DNA of 64,000 nt, from NCBI GenBank assembly GCA_031763025.1, contig JASSKH010000006.1, positions 11,591,979 through 11,655,978 of the forward strand, in the 5' to 3' direction. The stretch comes from Macrocystis pyrifera (Eukaryota > Sar > Phaeophyceae > Laminariales > Laminariaceae). Numbering within the stretch: the stretch's first letter is position 1; each line of letters begins with the position of its first letter. A model generated the notes under the pieces. That model made no database searches and was not told the DNA's origin. It saw only the letters and a list, made by a program, of their open reading frames with translations. Made by a program: the position numbers and the translations under genes. Below are positions 35,101 to 48,500 of this stretch, piece by piece.

Positions 35101-38100
35101 TTTTTTTACTGGGGATATTAGGTCCTGATTGCTAGGTTCCTCCGTACTACTACCGGATATGATACTTGTTTAACTATTACGGGGGTCCATAGTTAACAGG
35201 ACCTATGGTGTACATAAAAACCTATATATTTGCCTATTTTTACTGAAAAAAATTGGTCCCGTTAACTATGGACCCCCGTAATAGAAATGGGATACTATGA
35301 CTCAAAATTTGCCTTCCGACAAAAATGCAGGAAGGGAGTTATTCATCCAGGATGAAAAAAGCTGACACCATCCGTCGCATACCACCAATCTCATCCAGGT
35401 CAAATACGTATTTGTTTTCTGGACTGGCGGTGAGAAATAATGGTCGGGCTGAGCCAACAAACGTTCTTTCGATGTCATGTTTCGGGCGAGACATTGAGCT
35501 CCTCCTCATGTGTCGTGTGAGGCAGCAGCTCAGAAAATAAGGCACCACCCCTACAAGGCACCACCCCTACCCTCGCATCGCTCTTATCTAGATCATCTAG
35601 ATCATCTAGATCATCTAGATCACGATATACTGTAGATCATCTACCGGTAGATCCTTACCAGCGGCTGGGAAATGTTGTGTTCGGGATCTATACGGTACTG
35701 GTCCAACCTAGGAAACATGTCCTGGATCGTGCGGGTTATGCGGCTCCCACCCGGCAACATGATGAGCTAGCTCATACAGATCATACAAATCATACGGATC
35801 AGGAGTGTATCTGCCCTGAAAGAGCTGGATCATGAACTGTGGAGATCGATGCATTACTGCGTGTTCGCGGCTGTGATTGGTTCATTTTTTCAAAGGAGGT
35901 CTTTGATTGGTGGGGGAAATCTCTGGATGATGCCGTCTCCCCGTGAGTATCCGCCTTCCGACCCTCGGCGATGCCGCTGCCTGCTGGCAAGTCGGCGTGT
36001 TGCGCTGTTTTGCTTCATTTACGCTCTCAAGTAGGCGTTTGCCTCTTTGTATAGACCTAGCAGCGGGGTCAGGCCAGAATGGCGTGATTGCCTTATTACG
36101 TGTTTGCAGTTTTTGATCGGTTTATTTTTTTTACATGAGGTCTTTGGATAACCCCCAAAAGATTATATACCTGGTGGTATATACGTACGTGCCACGTCCT
36201 GACAACATTTAGCATGAGCTTCAACGTTGATCACTCATCAATACATGCCCAAAAAGAAGAACGCCAGTACCGAAGCAAGAAGAAACTCGTGCACGAAGCC
36301 TAATGTACGTTGACTACTTTAGTTGCTCACCTTGAAGTACGGGATAAACGCCCCCACGACCTTACGAAGATGCTCCCTACTTACCTTCTGTTTAAGTTGT
36401 ACCGTTTTCACACCAATAATAATATTGTGTGATCCAAAAGGTCCGTATAAATAGGTGCAGAGCGGTTTCTACTTTCAATTGCTGTCTTCGTTCCTTCCTT
36501 CTCATTTTGTTGTGTGCGCGTGTTTTTTTTTGTGCAGTGTGTAGCCTAACCTTCAACGTTGGTCACTCACAAGCACCACGCCCGTCGAGAAGAATAGAAT
36601 GTGAAATATGCAGGGAGGAACGGGATGTGTTAGAAGAGGAGATGAGGTAACTAGACGAATGTGACATGGAGGAGTTTGATACACTAGATAGCAACGAAAA
36701 AAAACGATCGCTATCCTAGGAGGTAGATGGTGGCCACAGGCGGCCAAACAGGAAGGGGATACGATTAGCAAAAAAACTCTATGTAATATATGGAAACAAC
36801 GTAATGAGCGCCCAATTGCTGGAGGTGTCTCTATTAGGAGTAGGAACGGTGCTCCGTCTCGAAAGGGATGCGTGGTCAATGGTCCAATGACTAAGGCAAG
36901 CAACAAATGAGCACGCCCCCCCCCTCCCCATCGAGAAGAAGAGCGACAAACAAGAAAACAAAGCAAGGGGACAGGAAGCGCGCTGACTGGTGTAATAAGA
37001 ACTCAGAGGCTATGGTCTACCAGGTATGCACGGCAAATAAAGAGTGAGCGTGGGCTGTGGTGGGAATATTCAAACACACGCTATGTTTCCGAACAGAGCG
37101 CAGACATACATAGAGTGGTCTGCCGCTGCGTACATATCGTATGCGGCTGCTCTTCGGCTTATTACCTTTTTGACGTCATCCGGCGCTATTCTAGCCTCCT
37201 CCTTCAAGCCGGCGTCCCTGGAAAGCCGCAACAGCCCCCTCAAGGTCATCGGGACGAGGGAGGAGGGACCCGAGTACAGGCGATAGAGGCGGATCACCTG
37301 TCGCAGAGAGCAGACCGAGGGATATATGTTACATGTGACGTACACTGTCTCTGCGATAAGGAGTACCTCTCTGGGCCTAAACACAGGGATCGTCTAGATA
37401 CTAAATTCAAGACCAAGCGATCCTTACATTCACCCTAAGAGTATCATGTTTTTTTACAAAATACACGTATCGTCTCCTAAACACAAATTGAGGAAGAAAA
37501 TAACACTCACTCATATCCTTAATTATTATTATTTTATAGTTGTTTCATTAATTTCACCCACCCACACCTTTTTATTATTATTTTTTTCATAATCATCACT
37601 TTTTGCTTTTCCGCCTCTGGATAAGCCGTCGGTCGCAGGTGGCGTCCCCTCTCTGCCCCCGGTACGTGCTTTTTTCTTTATCGCGCATAGGGTTCAGCAT
37701 TCCCACTGCTGATAGTCGATTTCCATCGAATGTTCTTGACCCACGCTCTCGCGCTTTCCGCCATTCATTTTTTTTATGTATGCAAGAAAAAGTCCCTACG
37801 AGTATGTGCACTCGTCGAGGTATTGATCTCACGGAATTGAATCTAGTAGGCACGAGGATGACCTCTGGGGCCACCGGGTTTGGCACTACAGCAGCAGTGG
37901 CTGCTATATAGTGCCGGTATGGTATGCGTCAGCCAGCCAACAATACCGGCACTAACTACTCTGCATACTGCCGCACTGGTGAATCCCTTGCATACACCAT
38001 GTGCCAAGCCATTTTACCGGCACTATACAGGGCAGTCGGCACTAGTCAACCGGCATTATACAGGGCAGCCGGCACTACTCAACATGTACTATATAGAGCA

Positions 38101-39528
38101 GCCGGCACTGCTTAACCGGCACTATACAGGGCAGCCGGCACTACTCAACATGCACTATACAGGGCAGCCGGCACTACTCAACATGCACTATACAGGGCAG
38201 CCGGCACTACTCAATCGGCACTATACAGTGCAGTCGGCACTACTCAACAGGAACTATACAGGGCAGCCGGCACTATCTAGGGAGCCCTGTTGAAATAAGA
38301 ACGCCAGCACCCACAATCTCTAGCGAGTGCTCACCCGATATCGCTACGTACAGCAGCAGTAGTGTCTTTCAAACGGGTCTATTAATAGATGACGGAAACC
38401 TTGCACACGTGCGTTATGGGTTGGTCTAGCGATCATCTCTCTCTGCTTTACTGTCATAGCCTCGTACATAGCGTACGTATAGGTCCGGGGTCGGGGTAGA
38501 TGAGAGTGACATGGTTTTCAACACTATTCAAGGCGTTAACCTCTGCCAAAAAAACGAATCCAAGTTGAATTCCATGTACTCGTGCCCCCCTCCCCCCCCC
38601 CCCAAAAAAAAAAATGCGTGTGGAGTTCTACCGCAATTACTGCTGTACTATATTTTTTATTTCAACTATTGTGTTTGCCATCCGGAAAAACGACCAGAAT
38701 GATGAACTTCAATGTACGAAAGGAGAGAGCCAAGGGAAAATTAAATAAAAACGAATCCCTGTGCACGAAGTCTTACCCTCTCTTCTGTACCTACTTCGTG
38801 CTTGGCCTATGCGATCCTACTTCAGTTGCTGCTGCTGTCCTTGATGATTGATTGATCTCATTTGTGCCACCGGAATTATTTTCGAGTCGATGTGCTAGGA
38901 GTTTGTTCTTCAGCATCTTGCGTGGAGTTAAAAGTAGTAGCTTCGAAGGGAGTGCAAGAAGGAGCTGGCTTTTTCATCCTCTTCTTTTGGTTTGATCATG
39001 TCCGCCATGCAACAATGTGCATCACGAGCATTTCCATGACCATGACCATGACCATTGGCTTCAAAGTCGATCACTCCTATGCATTCCCAGAAATAAAAAA
39101 ACAAAACGAACTATTTATTGTGTCTACCGAATAATACCATACTTCGAAGTACACCTCTACGGTATTCACTCACCTGCTCATCGGCCCCCTCTAGCTCTTG
39201 AAGCACGCCTGACGCCACCCCCACCGCGGCTTCGCTCCTCCCTCCGGCACCGGTCGCTCCAATCGCCCGCCTCGCAACGCCCCCCCCACCCCCACCCCCC
39301 CCCCCCCCCCCCCCCCCCCTTTCCTCCCCTCCCCCCGCCCCCGCCTCCACCTCTACCTCTTCCAGCCCCACTCCTGATGCTGCTGCTGCTGCTGCTGTTG
39401 GTGGCAGCGACATCCGCGGCGAGCTCAGCCAAAAGACCGGAAAGATGCGTCGCAACGAAAAGCTTGAAGTCGGCGTTCAAGGTTTGCTCCGCCGCCCCCC
39501 CCCCCCCCCCCCGGCCTGGTGGCTCCCG

Positions 39529-39578
<50 letters not shown>

Positions 39579-42500
39579 CACGGCGTTGAGGTTGCTGCGG
39601 CCAGCGAAAGCGCTTCCTGTGAGGGAAACCCCTCCTTCGATCGGGGCCGTGCCGACCCGCGAGTCGGCCGCGTCAGTGTTATTGCTGTTGTAGTTGTTGG
39701 TGGTGGAGGCGTGGGCTACTCTCCGAGGGGTGAACGCAGTAGCGGCGGCGGAGACGCTGGCGATGTTGTCGGAGGCATTGTTATGGTCCGGAGAAAATGG
39801 CCGGTGTCCGTCGGTGTTGTGGTGATGGGCTTGGACGGTTCGGCCGAGGCGCACCACCCCCTCGACGAACTCTCGAAACGTGATGGCCCTGCGGGAGTCG
39901 AAGACCTGGCTGGCGCAGGCCGGGCTCTGTCGGGGGGTGGGGTGGGGGGGACAACGTGTGTGGGGGGGGGGGGGCGTCGAGGGGGGGGGGGGGGGGGGGG
40001 GGGGGGGTCGAGGGGAGGGGGGGGGGGGACAACGTGTGTGTGGGGGGGGGGCGTCGAGGGGGGGGGGGGGGGGGGGAGGGGGGGGGGGGGGGGGTACTCA
40101 TTATTGTGCATGGCCGTAGTCATATGAGCATAGACCCTCGCATCCCTACAATGCCGGGACGGAGCACGCTGGGTTTTCACCGACCAGGCAGACTTTGCCT
40201 ACACCAAGCGCGAAGCGCTGTGAGGTGTTGGGCGAGTCGCATGAAGGGTGAGCTACATCCTACTAAGAATCGCTTTAGAGGCGGATTTTCTTTCATATGG
40301 ATGACAGCATCAATGAGTTGATTTTATTTCTGGTGTGGCCACTTCCAGAGACAGCAATGGGTTTATTATGTAACTGCCTCGTGGGTGCCTTACCATATAC
40401 ACACCACGTGATACGATCATCCCCCTTGTGCAAAGTTAAGCTCCTCCCCGCGCAAAAATGATCTAACTCGACCCGCCAGTCGTGGTGACTGGGGGAGGGG
40501 GAGGGGGTTGGCGCGTTTGACAACCCACATATAAGTGGGGGGACGGACGGAGGATGGTGTTTTCAATTGAATGCTTTATTCATTTATTGTGCCCGACACT
40601 CGCCCTGGCCATCAACAGGAAAAATCTTTGCTGAACACCAACCACCGGCGGTAATAGTGCGCCACGATGTCCCAAAATGTAATGACTTTTTTTTTTGCAT
40701 TAACATTTAAAATCAAATTTCCATACTATTCGGTACAAAGTGGTGCATCAGGTGTATCACACCATGCTCAAGATTATCCCGTCTCTCGACCATGGCTACG
40801 CATCACATCAACATAGGAACACCCAGAGACAAACAGGTTCGCACCGCATCGCAGACATCACCACCGCTTCTCACCCCCTCTTCGCAGACTTCGTTTCCGA
40901 AAAAAGACGCCCAGAAATCCACATCCCCACCCCTGCCCCCGATCCCGATGCTCCCGCCACCCCTTGTGCCCACCGCCTCCCCACTTCCAACAACTCCGTC
41001 CATGCCATCTCTCGGAGCGTTTCTCACTGCTCGCTCGAGGCAGTTCCTGAGCTCCCAGTCGTGTTGACGCCGCATGCGGAAGAACATGCGGTAGATCTGT
41101 GAAGGGAAGGGGTACCTCATTGTCATGCATGGCCGTAGTCGTATGACCGTTGATCACGCACTCGTTTCGAGACGGGGGAGGGGGGCGGGAGGTTGTACTC
41201 ATCATCATGCATGGCCGTAGTCGTATGACCATAGACCTTCGCATCCCTACAAATGCCGGGGCAGAGCACGTCGGGTTTTCACCGACCAGGCAGACATTCG
41301 TTGCTTGCGCCAAGTGCGAAGCGAAAACGTGAGGTGTTGGGTGAGTCGCAGATTGCATCTTACTACATAAGAATCACTCGTGAGGCGGCATATGAGTGAC
41401 AGCATCGAATTAACTGAGTAGGGGACGGCGGGCGTACTAACTTTTTCTTGTTGCCTTTGCCGTGTGACCACTGACCACGCACCTCTTGGTCGAGACGGAG
41501 TGGTCTAGCAGGTAGTGCTATATAATTAAATATAATAAACAGTCCAATATTTGGGAGCTCGTTACGTTCTTGCCCCATATATCACATAGAGAGAGGGGGG
41601 GGGGGGCGCGTACTCATTTGCTGCACGTTGCCTTTGTCATTTGACCACTGACCACGCATCCAGGGCTTTCGAGACGGAGCACCGTTCCTGCTCCTAACAG
41701 AGACACAAACCTCCAATATTGTGGGTGGTCGTTTCGTTTTTTGCACACACACACACATATATATATATATACATATATATACTGCATATGCTACAGCACC
41801 AAGTACATTTTTTTTTTTGCCTACGGTGTCTGTTCCCTGTTTCGCCTTTTGTGATCACGATCTGTCTCCGAGGATGGCGATCATTTTCTCGCCATCATCT
41901 TGGGGAGGGGGGACGGGGATGGGATGGCGTTTGTTTGAGATAACGGAGGCGGGAAACGAATTTTTTCCCCCTGTCGACTATTAGTAGGAATGTTTTCACA
42001 CATCGGTAACACATCAGATAGGTCATCATTTGCGCAGTTCATGATCTAGGTAATTTAAAGGTCATATATACTATTTTGTAATCTGTATGATCTGTGTGAT
42101 CTAGCTCATGTTGCCGGGTGGGAGCCGAACAACCTGCATGATCTGCACTATGATACGTTTTTCTGAGTGGGATCTGTGGTACAGATCCTGCACGGCATAC
42201 CAAAACGGCAGGGTATAACCTAGATTTTCTATCTGTAGATGATCTATCTGTAGATGATCTATCTGTAGATGGTCTATCTGTAGATGATATATCTGTGGAT
42301 GATATATCTGTAGATGATCTATCTGTAGATTATATATCTGTAGATGGTCTACCTGTAGATGATCTATCTGTAGATCTGTAGAGGGTCTATATGTAGATGA
42401 TCTGTCCAACGTGTGATTCCTGATCTACACGATCTGGGACATGTTTCCAGGGTTGGATTTGTACCGTACAGATCCTGCCCGACATCTCATATTACGGCAG

Positions 42501-45500
42501 GTTAGGATCTGCAGATGATCTGTCGGGTGAGCCCTTTATTTATCTTCGTGGTCTAGAACACCTTTCCTGCGCTGGGTCTGTACTATGCAGATCCTGTGCA
42601 CATCTCATAACGGAAGGTTTGGATTTGCAGATGATCTATCAGATCTATCTTGATCTATCTGTCTGACGTAGTGTGAATGAAGCCTTACATCTCCGACGGT
42701 GACGGACGTTATATAGGATGTAGATGATCTGCACAGATTGAGATGTACCTGTCCAGCGTGGTGTGAAGTCTAACCTCTCCGACGGGGACGGATGTGATAC
42801 AATCTGTTGTAGATGATCTACACATGGGTCGTGACCTGTCTCTCTGACGTGGCGCGAAGCCTTACCTCTCCGACGGTGACGGGCGTTGACGGCGCGAGGG
42901 CGTTGCAATCCCTAGCGAACGCCACGAACTGGTGCATGGACATGGTGAACATCGTGCTGTGTGGGGGAAGAAAAAAAAAAAAAACAATTCAGAACAGGTA
43001 TCAATGGAGAAAAAAAAACAGGTGTCACGACGAGGCTTACTATACGTACTGAGTGTAGGAAAAACTCCGTTGCCCTTCCCCCCCCCTCCCCTCCCATCTC
43101 AATACGGTGAGGGATAAACCAACAGTGACGCGAAGCGGTGATATCAAATATTATTGGTGTTGTGTTTGTCACCCGACAATATGTACCTTTCAAAACTCCC
43201 CCAAGCAAGAGTAAACCAAGGGCAATGCCTTCCCCCCCATAGAAAACCTTTCTATGCACGAAGTGTGTATGCTGCTGTCTTTTCATTAAACCGTTCTTGC
43301 TGCGCAATGACACCAGAGCGCCCAGTGTCTGTCCTGATTTCTTATCCTAGAGAGATGTAGAACCAAGGGAAATGCCTCCCCCCCCCCATAGGAAACCTTT
43401 CTATGCACGAAGTGTGTGTGCTGTCTTCCCGTTAAACCCTCCTTGCTACCCAATTACACCAGGTCACCCAGTGTCCGTCCTGATTCCGTATCCTAGAGAA
43501 ATGCCAATCCTTTTGTGGCTACAGACTGTGAGACAGAGAGAAAAAACAAAACAAAATAACGGCAAATTGATGGGGAAAAAGCAAGTGAAATATCAACGTA
43601 CTGGGTAGGGAAATCAAACTCCTCTACTGCATGTATTGTTGTTGCGCTTGCCATCCGACAGTGTACAGCATGAACTTCAATGTTGGTCAATCATAGACAT
43701 TCCAGAGAGAAGGAGAGAATACGAAGAAGATCAAAAGGGAAGCCACGTTCCTTGAGACTACGTAGCTCGGCCCCAGAGGCTTTGAACCTGTCTAAACCTG
43801 TCCAACCTGTCTCGGGGAGCCGTCATCCCAGGCCTGGCGTAGTGCTTGTACAGGAGCTTAAGATCGCTGTTTATCTGCGCGCAGGCGGGCCAAGCGGAAA
43901 GCGAAACAGATCACTCTCAACTCTACTGTTAATAATGGTCACACTGGTTTGTCGTACGTGAAATGTGTGTGTGTGTTTTTTTTTTCAGATTTCGGACAGA
44001 TGGATCATGTACAGATAGATCATCTACAGATAGATCATGATCTGGATCGTCTACTGTAGCTTCTCACTTGCCTTTGTGAGAGGTTCTATGTACAGGATCT
44101 GCCTTATAGGGCAAATGGGTCCAACTCAGAAAACATGTGCTAGGTCATGTAGATTATACGACTCCCACCCGGTAACGTGAGCTGAATCATACAGAGCATA
44201 CAGATCAGGGATAGATGATCTATCTGCCTAGGAAAGATCTAGATCACTCAGCAGTAGAAATCGATGATCTGTCAGAAGTCTGTCCGACCTGTGCAATATA
44301 TTAGACCCATCTGATTGAATGGCGATATTGCTTTATGTGCCTTTTTTCTCATCGCGGAAAGCTTGAGAAGCATAAGTATTTTTTTTTCCAGCAAAATTTC
44401 GATGAAAATCGACGAGCAGTAGGAACGCTGAATGGGCCCCCTGCGCGATAAAAATGGAGGCAAGCAAGTTGACCATGCCGGGGGGGGGGGGGGGTGTACT
44501 TATATCGTCCATGGCCGTAGTCATATGACTATGGACTCTCGCATCCCTACACACCCGGGACGGAGCACGTCGGTTTTTCACCAACCAGGCAGACATTGCT
44601 TGCACCAAGCGCGAAGCGCCGTGAGGTGTTGGGCGAGTCGCAAGAAGGGTGAGCTGCATCCCACTACGAACCGTTTTAGAGGCGGGTTTTCTTGCATATG
44701 GGTGACAGCATCAATTCACTGATTTAATTTCTGGTGTGGCCACTTCCAGTCGGGGGGGGGGGGAGAAGGGAAGGGAGAAAAACACCTGCTGCGACCACGG
44801 CTAATACCAGGGCTGAAAAGTAAAGGTGATGGAAAAAAAAAACCCAACCGAACACAGTGGGTTATCCACTTTCAGAAGATCATCCGTTTCATTCTTTTTC
44901 GGAAGATATTGTAGGACCGGGTAAATCAGCTTTTCACGAGAAAAAAAAAACTGTTTCGAATTTGTGTGGTCAATAGTAAAAGATGACTCCATATTGGAGA
45001 TGAAACCACGTTTTGTTGGCTTGTGACCAGATGGTCTTAACCCTTTAAAGGCAAACCGCACTCAAATTCGACGTGCGTTTTGTCCCCGAAACGGGACTGA
45101 AGTACGAAAAAAGTAAAAAAAAAAAACCGGGTACTCCACTGCTGTAGCGCGTTTCGACCAAGATATTTCCGAGGCGTTTCCAAGATATTTCCAATATATT
45201 TCCAGAACGTTTCCAACATATTTCCAAGACATTTCCAAGACATTTCCAAGACATTTCCAATTTTTTTTCACGACTTTTCCCAAATATTTCCAAGATATTT
45301 CTGCCGGGATCTCCTTTTATACATTTTTTTTTGTGATGCAAGCGATGACAGGGGTGACACCAACCAGGAATTAATTAGGGGGTCCTTCCTCACTTGAGTG
45401 TCTCCATACTAGTAGTGAGTCAAAACTTCTTTTTGAGAAGATGCGTAGGCGTTCTAGCCCGATGAAACCTTGCTTAAAAATTAAAAAGCGGTTCGAGTAG

Positions 45501-48500
45501 ACTTTTAAAAAAACGCAAAAACTTTTATTGCGCGAGTCTTAAGCCGTGAAAGATCAATGTGAATCAACTATTGCGGTGGTCCATGGTAAATAGAACCAAA
45601 TATTGTTAGTAAACGTATGTAAATATATAGTTTTTTAATGTATACCGTAGGTCCTATTAACTATGGACCCCCGTAATAATGCTATTGTTCGTTTTGCTTG
45701 CTAACGTTATTGAAAAGCCGCGGCAGTGATCATTGAAGGGGCTAGAGTGGCACAAAACGAAGCATGGCTAGAAGGGCGCGAACACAAAACAAAAAGTCGG
45801 TATTTTTTAGGTCTTTTTCTCGCCTGTAGGGCGGACCTCTCGACGTCTCTCACGGCCACGGCCCTCGCCGCTTCGTCCTCACAGCTGAGGAGGTCAGCGA
45901 TCTTCATCTTAACCGCAGAAGACAGCTCCGGGTGGTCGTCGTCCTGCAAAATAACAGCGGCAGCGGGGGGGGGGGATTACGCGAGGGGGGGCGTGGGGGG
46001 GGGCGTACTCATTTGTTGCTTGCCTTAGTCATTTGACCATTGACCACGCATCCCTTTCGAGACGGAGAGACGGGGGGGGGGGGGGGAGGGGCGTACTCAT
46101 TTATTGGTTACCCTAGTCTTCTGGTTATTGACCGCGCATCCCTTTCGAGACGGGAGTGTACTCAATACCATGCGTGGCCGTAGTCGTATGACCATAACCT
46201 CTCGCATCCCTACAACGCCGGGACGGAGCACGTCGGGTTTTCATCGACCAGGCAGACATTGCTTGCACCGAGCACGAAGCGCCGTGAGGTGTTGGGCGAT
46301 TCGCATAGAGGGCGAGCTGCATCTTACGACACAAGGATCGCTCGTGAGGCGGGAGTGGGGGGAGGGGAGAGGGGATGTGTTTGGTTGGCGGGGGAATGGG
46401 GGTGGGACGGTGGATGGGATTCGAACGCTGAGTATTTACAGCTGGGTGGAGGACGCACGTACGCTACTTGCGGATCACCTGGCTCATCCTGCCAACCATG
46501 GTGTCATTATCGAAAGACCCCTCGAGCATGCGGCCGCTTTCCGTCATGAAAACAGCTGGCCCGTGTTTTCTGTTCTTGTCCCACTGTCCCGTGTGCCGAG
46601 ATCCATCCGCGTACATAAACGTTCCCTTTACGTCGCCATAATCAGTAATACAAATAAAATCAAGACGGAACCGTGGAAGATAGGGAGGTGAGAGGGGGGC
46701 GGGGGGAGGTGTACTCATGTCCATGCATGGCCGTAGTCGTATGACCTTAGGCCCTCGAGGGAGGCGGGGTGTGCGTGTGTTCATGTCATGCATGGGTATC
46801 GTTGTACAACCATAGACCTTCGTATCCCTACAATACCTACTGTGATTGAGCACGTCGGGTTTTAACCGATGAGGCAGATCTCGCTTGCACCAAGCGTGAA
46901 GCGCAGTGAGGCTAGTCGCATGAAGGGGGACGGGCGAGGGGGAGGGGTACTCATTTTTTTCTTGTCTTTGCCGTTTGACCATCGACCACGCATCTCTTCC
47001 GAGACGGAGCACCGCTCCCACTCCTAACACAGACACCTCCAACAGTCGAGCGCTCACGACGTACTTTCTACATACTATATTAAAAAAATAGCTTATCTTA
47101 TCCCCTTCCTGTTTCGCCTTTTGTGCCCACCATCTACCTCTTAGCATAGCGACCCCTTTTCGAGATGGAGGGAGGGGGAGGGGGGGGAGGTGTACTCAAT
47201 GTCACGCATGGCCGTAGCCGCATGAGAGGGGAGGGTTTTATCTCTTTTGTAGGGGCATGCATGCTTTTCATTTTTTTCGCTTGAATAACGGTAGGTGTAG
47301 CACCATAAATTTCTGAGAGTTTTTCTGAGAATTTTCTGAGGCTCCTCACCGAAAGAGCTATCTACCCCACCCCAACATTGACCTTACACAAAATTTGAAG
47401 GGGGTACCCCTCTGGAAATCCGACCGATGATCCCTCGGTCTAGGTTGTATAAGGTCAAAGCTAAACCGTATACGTGTATGCCTTAAGAGTAAGACGGCGT
47501 CGAGCACGCACAGAGGTACGTGCGATCGTTTTTTTCAGCGCTATCATATTGGTAGTTTCTTCAAGAAGGGTCAACAAGGGCGCTAAAGTCGTACCGGGTA
47601 CGTTCTGCTTTCGGAAGGCTCTCTCTCTCTCTCTCTCTCTCTCCCTCGACCCGGTATTTTTTCAGAAAACACCATGGTTGTTGTTTCGGTATTGCTTCTG
47701 GACAAAATAAAATCGAGAGCGCTGACAAACGATCACACTAACCCTCTGCGCGAGGTCAACCACAGCCAACGCCGTTACTCCTAGCGGCACTGTTGTCTGT
47801 TGTTCACACAAGACGATATTCGGTAGATTACGCCCCCCGCCAGTCATACAGCACATTCAGACCCAAACGTGTTACCAGGAACCTCGATCGCAGCACGCGC
47901 CAGGCGCAAAACGCGACGGCACTGGGCTAACAGTCAGCGATGACCGGCAACTCTCTGGTGTACTATTTAATAGGGATTTGAAGGGGTTCCTCCGTCCCCA
48001 GTGGCCGGGTGGCCCTATTTTGGATTGGCAGAGCAGATCGTCCGAACGAATTGCGGAACGTGCATATAAGGTGCAGTTTGTAAGAAACATATACGAACCG
48101 TGAACACTATGTCCCACAGCAAGTAAAACCCCTTTTCACGAATCGGTCAATATCCTAGCTACAACAGGCTTAGTTTGATTATTTACAGAAGCACAATCGG
48201 GGGTCTGTCTATAATAGCTGTTAAGCCTCGACCTCACCACCTGTTTTCCGGAAAAAAATCACCACGTCGGACTGACCAGACCATTGGACAGGTCAGATAG
48301 ATCATCTACAGATATTATACAGATCATTTCCAGTTCATGATCTAGATCCTTGAGGGCAGACGATTTCCTGATGTGTAGAATCTAGCCCATGTTGCCGGGT
48401 GGGAGCCGTATAATGTGCATGATCTAGGGCACATTTTCTGGGCTAGATACGTGCCGTGTACAGATCATTTACCACATCCCATAACAGCCGATTATGATCT

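Larger units (their letters stand above)
42957..45836 (-). other. RSPH10B-like intron with repeats
   Basis: Contains a 150-bp tandem duplication (43190-43500), the dispersed CCATCCGACAGTGTACAGCA motif at 43652, a GATC element (43990-44290), a SINE-like copy, a MITE-2 fragment (45040-45120), a TTTCCAAGACA minisatellite (45165-45300) and a MITE-1. No other gene is supported. Confidence 0.6.

Noticed and set aside
33880-38285. Regular direct repeats at 33.9-34.2 and 37.9-38.3 kb as possible CRISPR arrays
   Set aside because: Units are contiguous tandem repeats without unique spacers, in a eukaryotic intron context.
45037-45341. Minus-strand ORFs with WKCLGNVLEI repeats
   Set aside because: Translation of the TTTCCAAGACA minisatellite.
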